This document shows, piece by piece, positions 7,463 through 10,178 of a stretch of 10,178 bases of DNA; the stretch's first letter is position 1, and every line of letters starts with the position of its first letter. Source of the DNA: an uncultured Enhydrobacter sp. (GTDB taxonomy: Bacteria > Pseudomonadota > Gammaproteobacteria > Pseudomonadales > Moraxellaceae). A program made the position numbers and the translations under genes. The DNA is taken from positions 1 through 10,178 of the forward strand of contig CAMIOS010000044.1 in assembly GCA_946222995.1 (NCBI GenBank). The letters run 5' to 3'. The notes under the pieces were generated by a model. The model saw only the letters and a program-made list of their open reading frames with translations. It ran no database searches and was not told the origin of the DNA.

Positions 7463-7560
7463 TGTTGCGTTTTGTCCTATAGGGTGTTGCATTTAGTGTT
7501 GCGTTTTATGCTCACGCCTTGTTATTAGCGGTTTTAACTTTTGCGGGGTGTTGCGTTTTG
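7463..7560. repeat. Iteron-like direct repeats TGTTGCGTTTT
   Basis: TGTTGCGTTTT occurs at 7463-7473, 7497-7507 and 7549-7559, plus a shorter variant TGTTGCATTT at 7485-7494. All are in the same orientation. Start-to-start distances are 22, 12 and 52 bases, near whole helical turns. This resembles binding sites for an initiator or regulator; the binder is unknown. Confidence 0.65.
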
Positions 7561-7721
7561 GTTGAGCTGTGGGCGGTATTGTCCAGTATAAAAAAATATT
7601 TTGGGCGGGCGTGAACTTAATAACGGCTCATTTGGTGCGAACCTGTCCAATGACTGCGAACCAATTAAAAAGACGGGTTAACTATCCTGCAATGGTATTT
7701 TTTATTTACCTATATTTCCTT

Positions 7722-7767
7722 AAAACCACTATTAACGCCACAAAACCACAATTAACCACTCATTACC
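7722..7767. repeat. AACCAC-type direct repeats spaced 20 and 10 bases
   Basis: AACCACTATTAACG (7724), AACCACAATTAACC (7744) and AACCACTCATTACC (7754) are imperfect same-strand copies with starts 20 and then 10 bases apart. The last two overlap. The regular phasing suggests a protein-binding array, but the copies are short and AT-rich. Confidence 0.45.
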
Positions 7768-7817
7768 GCTTGCCCTGTGTCGTTTGTCTGTGGTGGTTGC
7801 CCTACTCATGCTATATA

Positions 7818-7844
7818 GGCGGGCGTGGTGCGTTCACGCCTGCC
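7818..7844. repeat. GC-rich hairpin GGCGGGCGTG/CACGCCTGCC
   Basis: The ten-base arms 7818-7827 and 7835-7844 pair fully, allowing one G-T pair, around a 7-base loop. It sits just beyond the brnA terminator in the minus-strand sense and lacks an adjoining T-run of its own. Both arms are copies of a decamer repeated elsewhere in the element. Confidence 0.6.
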
Positions 7845-7849
7845 ACAAT

Positions 7850-7878
7850 AAAAAAGGGCATAGCCTAAACCATGCCCC
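7850..7878 (-). terminator. Rho-independent terminator after brnA
   Basis: On the minus strand a GGGCAT/ATGCCC stem (7872-7877 with 7856-7861, loop of 10) is followed by six T's (A's at 7850-7855). It starts 18 bases after the brnA stop. It is nearly identical to the terminator at 8534-8557. Confidence 0.88.
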
Positions 7879-7895
7879 AATTAATTAACGCCTGT

Positions 7896-8216
7896 TTAAG
7901 CGTGTGATATATCATTTAACATCATTTGGCGTAATAGCTCGTTTGCCCTTGTCTGATAGCCTTTACCGTCCTTTTTAAGCCATGCCAAAATATCACTATC
8001 TAATCTTAGGGTTACTTGCTGTTTGGTGGGCTTGTAGTGGTTGCTGTTCAAAAAGGCAAACACTTCTTTAGCGGGTTTAAGGTTGGCTATTTGCTCATCT
8101 GTTAACGCTGGTATATCGCTATAATCAATTTCACTGTCTGCCATACTTGCTAATCGGTCAAGCTCACTTTGATTAAGGGGTTTAATTTGGTCTAGGGTTT
8201 TTCTAACGATAGCCAT
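7896..8216 (-). CDS. brnA: BrnA family antitoxin
   Basis: The antitoxin and autorepressor partner of BrnT in a type II toxin-antitoxin system. The 106 residues show the two BrnA features. The central DYSDIPALTDEQ segment (31-42) is typical of the toxin-contacting part. The C-terminal QVTLRLDSDILAWLKKDGKG region (67-86), followed by YQTRANELLRQMM, reads as a ribbon-helix-helix DNA-binding domain. The ATG overlaps the end of brnT by 14 bases, indicating translational coupling, and a GAGG ribosome site lies within the toxin gene. In the characterised Brucella system BrnA neutralises BrnT and the complex represses the operon. A palindrome in the upstream promoter is a candidate target here. A strong terminator closes the pair. 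The frame is intact with no sign of decay. Confidence 0.92.
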   Translation of the reverse strand: MAIVRKTLDQIKPLNQSELDRLASMADSEIDYSDIPALTDEQIANLKPAKEVFAFLNSNHYKPTKQQVTLRLDSDILAWLKKDGKGYQTRANELLRQMMLNDISHA

Positions 8217-8481
8217 ATTTTTTTACCTCGCCTTTGCTGATTTTTCTAGCTGATATGATACGGATAACTTCTAGTCCGTCATCAGTCCTATAGGTATGAA
8301 TAACCATTAATACATGAATACCATTCACGCTACCAATGCTTTTAAAGCGTTGTTCCTCATTGTCGTTATCTTGAACCGTAATTAAAAAAGGGTCATAGAA
8401 TATTCGGCTTGCCGTTTCAAAACTAATGCCATGCTTTTGCTGGTTGCTTTCGTCCTTGTCGCTATCCCATTCAAATAACAT
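8203..8481 (-). CDS. brnT: BrnT family toxin (RelE-fold ribonuclease)
   Basis: The toxin of a BrnT/BrnA pair. In the family it has a RelE-like fold, cleaves RNA and slows growth when free of antitoxin. The 92 residues have the expected length and family landmarks: FEWDSDKDESNQQKHGISFE at the N-terminus, FYDPF at about 28-32, and the C-terminal IRIISARKISKGEVKKY (73-89), where the conserved basic residues lie. The ATG is preceded by AAGGA about seven bases upstream and by a consensus -10 box. Toxin-before-antitoxin order is normal for brnTA, unlike most type II systems. It is insulated from the upstream DUF3987 gene by its own terminator. In an integrated element such a module commonly favours retention of the element or resists phage; which applies here is unknown. 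Confidence 0.93.
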   Translation of the reverse strand: MLFEWDSDKDESNQQKHGISFETASRIFYDPFLITVQDNDNEEQRFKSIGSVNGIHVLMVIHTYRTDDGLEVIRIISARKISKGEVKKYGYR

Positions 8482-8510
8482 TGCTTATCCTTTGTAGTTA
8501 CTTATTTGTC

Positions 8511-8539
8511 ATTATATAAGATTATCAGATAACAAAAAA
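8511..8539 (-). promoter_or_regulatory. brnTA promoter with embedded palindrome (possible BrnA operator)
   Basis: On the minus strand there is a perfect -10 TATAAT (plus positions 8511-8516), 29 bases before the brnT start codon. Only a T-rich weak -35 lies at the right distance (around 8533-8539), inside the T-run of the preceding terminator. Between them is an 11-base palindrome, TTATCAGATAA (8522-8532). A repressor bound there would block RNA polymerase, matching the known autoregulation by BrnA. Confidence 0.6.
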
Positions 8540-8557
8540 GGGCATAAACCATGCCCC
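8534..8557 (-). terminator. Rho-independent terminator between the DUF3987 gene and brnTA
   Basis: On the minus strand the stem GGGCAT/ATGCCC (8551-8556 with 8540-8545) has a 5-base loop and is followed by six T's (A's at 8534-8539). It would end transcripts arriving from the DUF3987 gene about 300 bases after that gene's stop. Confidence 0.85.
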
Positions 8558-8616
8558 ATTTATTCGCCTTGCCTGTCCTATCGTTAATTGGTGTTTGTTA
8601 TTTATATATATAGAAA

Positions 8617-8837
8617 ATCCTTCCCATTTTCCCATTTAACCGCTATAGCCCTTGCTGTGTCTAGCTTTGCGTCATGGGAAGGTGTTTTTTTTACTTATCC
8701 CATTAATTCCCATTTCCCATTTTAAAATGAATATGGGATTTTAAAATGGGAAGTGGGAAACTATGGGAAACGCCCTTCACACGCTGTAAACCTTGGTATA
8801 TCTAGCTTTAAGGCTTATTTGGGAAAATGGGAAGGAT
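8617..8837. repeat. Nested inverted-repeat array of ATGGGAA/TTCCCAT words; candidate replication origin
   Basis: A noncoding block in the 8560-8853 gap. The outer arms are a perfect 18-bp inverted repeat, ATCCTTCCCATTTTCCCA at 8617-8634 and its complement at 8820-8837. The word TTCCCAT or its complement occurs exactly at 8621, 8629, 8674, 8707, 8714, 8746, 8763 and 8827, with one-base variants at 8697, 8733, 8753 and 8819. That is twelve in about 215 bases, in both orientations. An imperfect 19-base direct repeat (8650-8668, 8791-8809) lies between the arms. An alternating A/T stretch (8599-8612) adjoins the left arm and could be a melting site. Position beside a replication-type gene suggests an origin. 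A structured 3' RNA is the alternative. Confidence 0.7.
8707..8759. repeat. Central 22-bp inverted repeat of the array
   Basis: Arms 8707-8728 and 8738-8759 are complementary over 22 positions with one G-T pair, around the 9-base loop GAATATGGG. Five further pairs (CCCAT 8699-8703 with ATGGG 8763-8767) lie outside a 3-base internal loop. It could form a cruciform in DNA or a very stable hairpin in RNA. It has no T-run and is not a normal terminator. Confidence 0.8.
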
Positions 8838-8853
8838 ATAGGGCATATAATAA

Positions 8854-10178
8854 TCATCTTAACAATATAGGGTTAAGATAAATAAAAATTGCCCGTCCTT
8901 CTTTTTCCATTCTCACATAATTAGCACTTTCTAAAATCTCAACAACCGCCTTAATAAATTTAGAATTTTTATTCATAGGTTTGGGGCAACCGTGGTAAAT
9001 ATAACTCCAATTAAGTTTATTTACCCGTTTTTGCTTTGCCTTATCTGCAAGCCAATTAACCAGCTTTTGGCTGTCATTTTCTGCACTATCCCCGCCCATG
9101 CTTTCCCCGTCATACCTAAGTCGTTCAGCGATAGAATATTCAGTTAATAAACTTGCCCGCTTGATATCGTCCACGGTTAGCAAGGCTCTACCCTCAAAAT
9201 AAGCCATTAATGACGCAATACGGCTGGCATTTTCTGCCATTCTGCCTGCATAGGCGGGGTATTTTTCCAGTTTTTCCCCTTTGGCGGTTCTGTTTTCGCA
9301 ATATTGCTGATAATCGGCTAAGGCTTGGCGGGCGTGTTGGTCTGCAAAATTCATGTTAATTTTAACGGGGTTGCCTTCGCTGTCGTTTTGGAAGGTACTA
9401 GGTAGCGGGTCAAGCAACATTCTACACGCCTGCCAATATGCCTGTAACCGTGGGTCATGCTCGCTGGTGTTGCTCATGCGTTCTAGGCTGTTATAAATAC
9501 GCTTGCCCCTCATGCTATCGGGGAAGGCAAATAAAAAGCGGGGTAAAAAGCCTTGCCCGTTCATAATAGGGTCAGATAATGGCTTTCTAATAATTTCATC
9601 TTGCCCTTGCAAGTCTAGCGTAAATCTTAGGTCATAGGCTCGCTTGTTGCCTAAATTGCCTTTGGTGATATCGTCAAAATTTCCCTCACTCCAAACATCT
9701 GATAAATCGGATATGGTTTTATTGCCGTTCTTATCATCCATGCTATAGCCCCCAAAAAATTGTCCTGCGTCAGAAGTTACCCATGCAATGCTTTTTTGTT
9801 GGTTGTTTAGCATTTCGTTAATAATGCCCTGCAATGTCCCACGGGTTACAAATAAGGTTTTTTGTATCGGCTGGGGATTGCTGATTAGGAAGTTATCCAG
9901 TTCTTTGCGCGGTGTCGCTCGTTTGTCTGCCTGCCATACGTCCAATTCATCACGGTATTTTTTATCTAATTCATACTGATAAGATTTAATAGCCCTGTGT
10001 GATAGTCTAACGGTTCTGTTTTTCCCGTCACTACTTGCCCCACGGGTAAGCAAAAATAGCGATACGGGCATAACTTCACCATCAGAAAATGACGCATTAA
10101 TATATTGCTGTAGCATAGTAGCCAATGCCCCTAAAACCGCTTGCCCTGCTACGCTTTTGGGTGTTTGATAGTAATAGC
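8854..10178 (-). CDS. DUF3987 (YfjI-like) replication-type protein, N-terminus beyond window
   Basis: The frame stays open to the right edge, so this is the C-terminal 440 residues of a longer protein. The in-window TTG at 10125 is not a credible start, because the upstream residues YYQTPKSVAGQAVLGALATM continue the family pattern. DUF3987 features are a degenerate P-loop-like segment GASSDGKNRT (about 46-55 of the visible part), the SDAGQFFGGYSMDDKNG block with a following SDVWSEGNFDDITKG, the GQGFLPRFLFAFPDSMRGKR block, and a C-terminal winged-helix-like region (LNWSYIYHGCPKPMNK to YLNP). DUF3987 proteins occur in prophages, satellites and islands, often fused to or near primase domains, and are thought to act as replicative helicase/ATPase-type proteins; direct biochemistry is limited. 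A primase domain could lie outside the window. The repeat array begins 17 bases after its stop, which suits a replication module. Confidence 0.85.
   Translation of the reverse strand, partial: YYYQTPKSVAGQAVLGALATMLQQYINASFSDGEVMPVSLFLLTRGASSDGKNRTVRLSHRAIKSYQYELDKKYRDELDVWQADKRATPRKELDNFLISNPQPIQKTLFVTRGTLQGIINEMLNNQQKSIAWVTSDAGQFFGGYSMDDKNGNKTISDLSDVWSEGNFDDITKGNLGNKRAYDLRFTLDLQGQDEIIRKPLSDPIMNGQGFLPRFLFAFPDSMRGKRIYNSLERMSNTSEHDPRLQAYWQACRMLLDPLPSTFQNDSEGNPVKINMNFADQHARQALADYQQYCENRTAKGEKLEKYPAYAGRMAENASRIASLMAYFEGRALLTVDDIKRASLLTEYSIAERLRYDGESMGGDSAENDSQKLVNWLADKAKQKRVNKLNWSYIYHGCPKPMNKNSKFIKAVVEILESANYVRMEKEGRAIFIYLNPILLR

Larger units (their letters stand above)
7199..7849. other. Gene-free region with several short repeat families
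   Basis: No convincing gene on either strand. The only long frame (plus, 7569-7868, GTG start) has no good ribosome site, an odd composition and repeats running through it. The region holds GGTCAAAAAGTGG twice, TGTTGCGTTTT-type repeats four times, TGCGAACC twice (7636-7643, 7655-7662), AACCAC-type repeats three times and a GC-rich hairpin, each noted below or in the findings. It should also contain the promoter of the zinc-ribbon gene, which I could not locate. A replication or transfer control region is possible. Confidence 0.6.
6532..10178. mobile_element. Probable integrated accessory element (left end in window, right end beyond it)
   Basis: The genes change from conserved housekeeping to an island-type set: a zinc-ribbon protein of unknown function, a BrnT/BrnA pair and a DUF3987 replication-type protein. 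All are on the minus strand with long repeat-rich gaps. The left limit is an estimate: the last core terminator ends at 6483, a tandem 12-mer lies at 6532-6559, and the first element terminator starts at 6606. No integrase, tRNA gene or duplicated attachment core is inside the window, so class and exact boundary are inferred. It could be a satellite-like or plasmid-derived element. Confidence 0.6.

Noticed and set aside
7569..7868. 99-residue plus-strand reading frame with a GTG start
   Set aside because: No ribosome site, unusual W/C/Y-rich composition, no recognisable domain, and it runs through the AACCAC repeats, the decamer hairpin and the brnA terminator. Likely noncoding.
8617..8837. 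CRISPR array
   Set aside because: The repeated word is only about 7 bases, occurs in both orientations and has no regular spacers; no cas gene is visible.
8854..10125. DUF3987 protein starting at the TTG at 10125
   Set aside because: The frame is open to the window edge with family-like residues upstream, so the gene is truncated by the window rather than starting there.

Overview
The window looks like chromosomal DNA of a Moraxellaceae gammaproteobacterium (Moraxella/Psychrobacter-like; the genus is inferred). The pointers are moderate-to-low GC, an EttA/YheS/ErpA gene set with gammaproteobacterial motifs, a peroxiredoxin-glutaredoxin fusion, and a small stand-alone roadblock/LC7 protein. 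Bases 1 to about 6480 are ordinary core genome. From about 6530 to the right edge the window enters what looks like an integrated accessory element, which runs off the end.

Core part, left to right: ettA (+, ribosomal ABC-F translation factor); a bidirectional terminator shared with convergent yajQ (-, nucleotide-binding YajQ family); a 259-base divergent promoter region; a peroxiredoxin-glutaredoxin fusion (+); another bidirectional terminator; yheS (-, a second ABC-F ATPase); a divergent promoter region; erpA (+, Fe-S cluster insertion); a 331-base AT-rich gap; and a roadblock/LC7-domain gene (+) with its own terminator. These are single-gene transcription units. Two act on the ribosome (ettA, yheS), one on peroxide defence, and one on Fe-S assembly.

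Accessory part: a tandem 12-mer (6532-6559) lies between the last core terminator and the first element terminator, so the junction is probably there. All convincing element genes read on the minus strand. In transcription order they are a DUF3987 (YfjI-like) replication-type protein cut by the window edge (8854-10178), a repeat-packed noncoding region (8560-8853), a BrnT/BrnA type II toxin-antitoxin pair (8481-7896), a 697-base gene-free region with several short repeat families (7199-7895), and a zinc-ribbon protein (7198-6683). No integrase, structural phage gene or conjugation gene is inside the window.

The most interesting part is 8617-8837, just downstream of the DUF3987 gene. It has an 18-bp perfect inverted repeat at its ends, a 22-bp near-perfect inverted repeat at its centre, and twelve ATGGGAA/TTCCCAT words or one-base variants, next to a run of alternating A/T. 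It resembles an iteron-type replication origin recognised by the neighbouring primase/helicase-like protein, though a structured RNA is the main alternative. Other leads are the brnTA cassette bracketed by two nearly identical terminators, and a GC-rich decamer (GGCRGGCGTG) found six times in the element and not seen in the core part.
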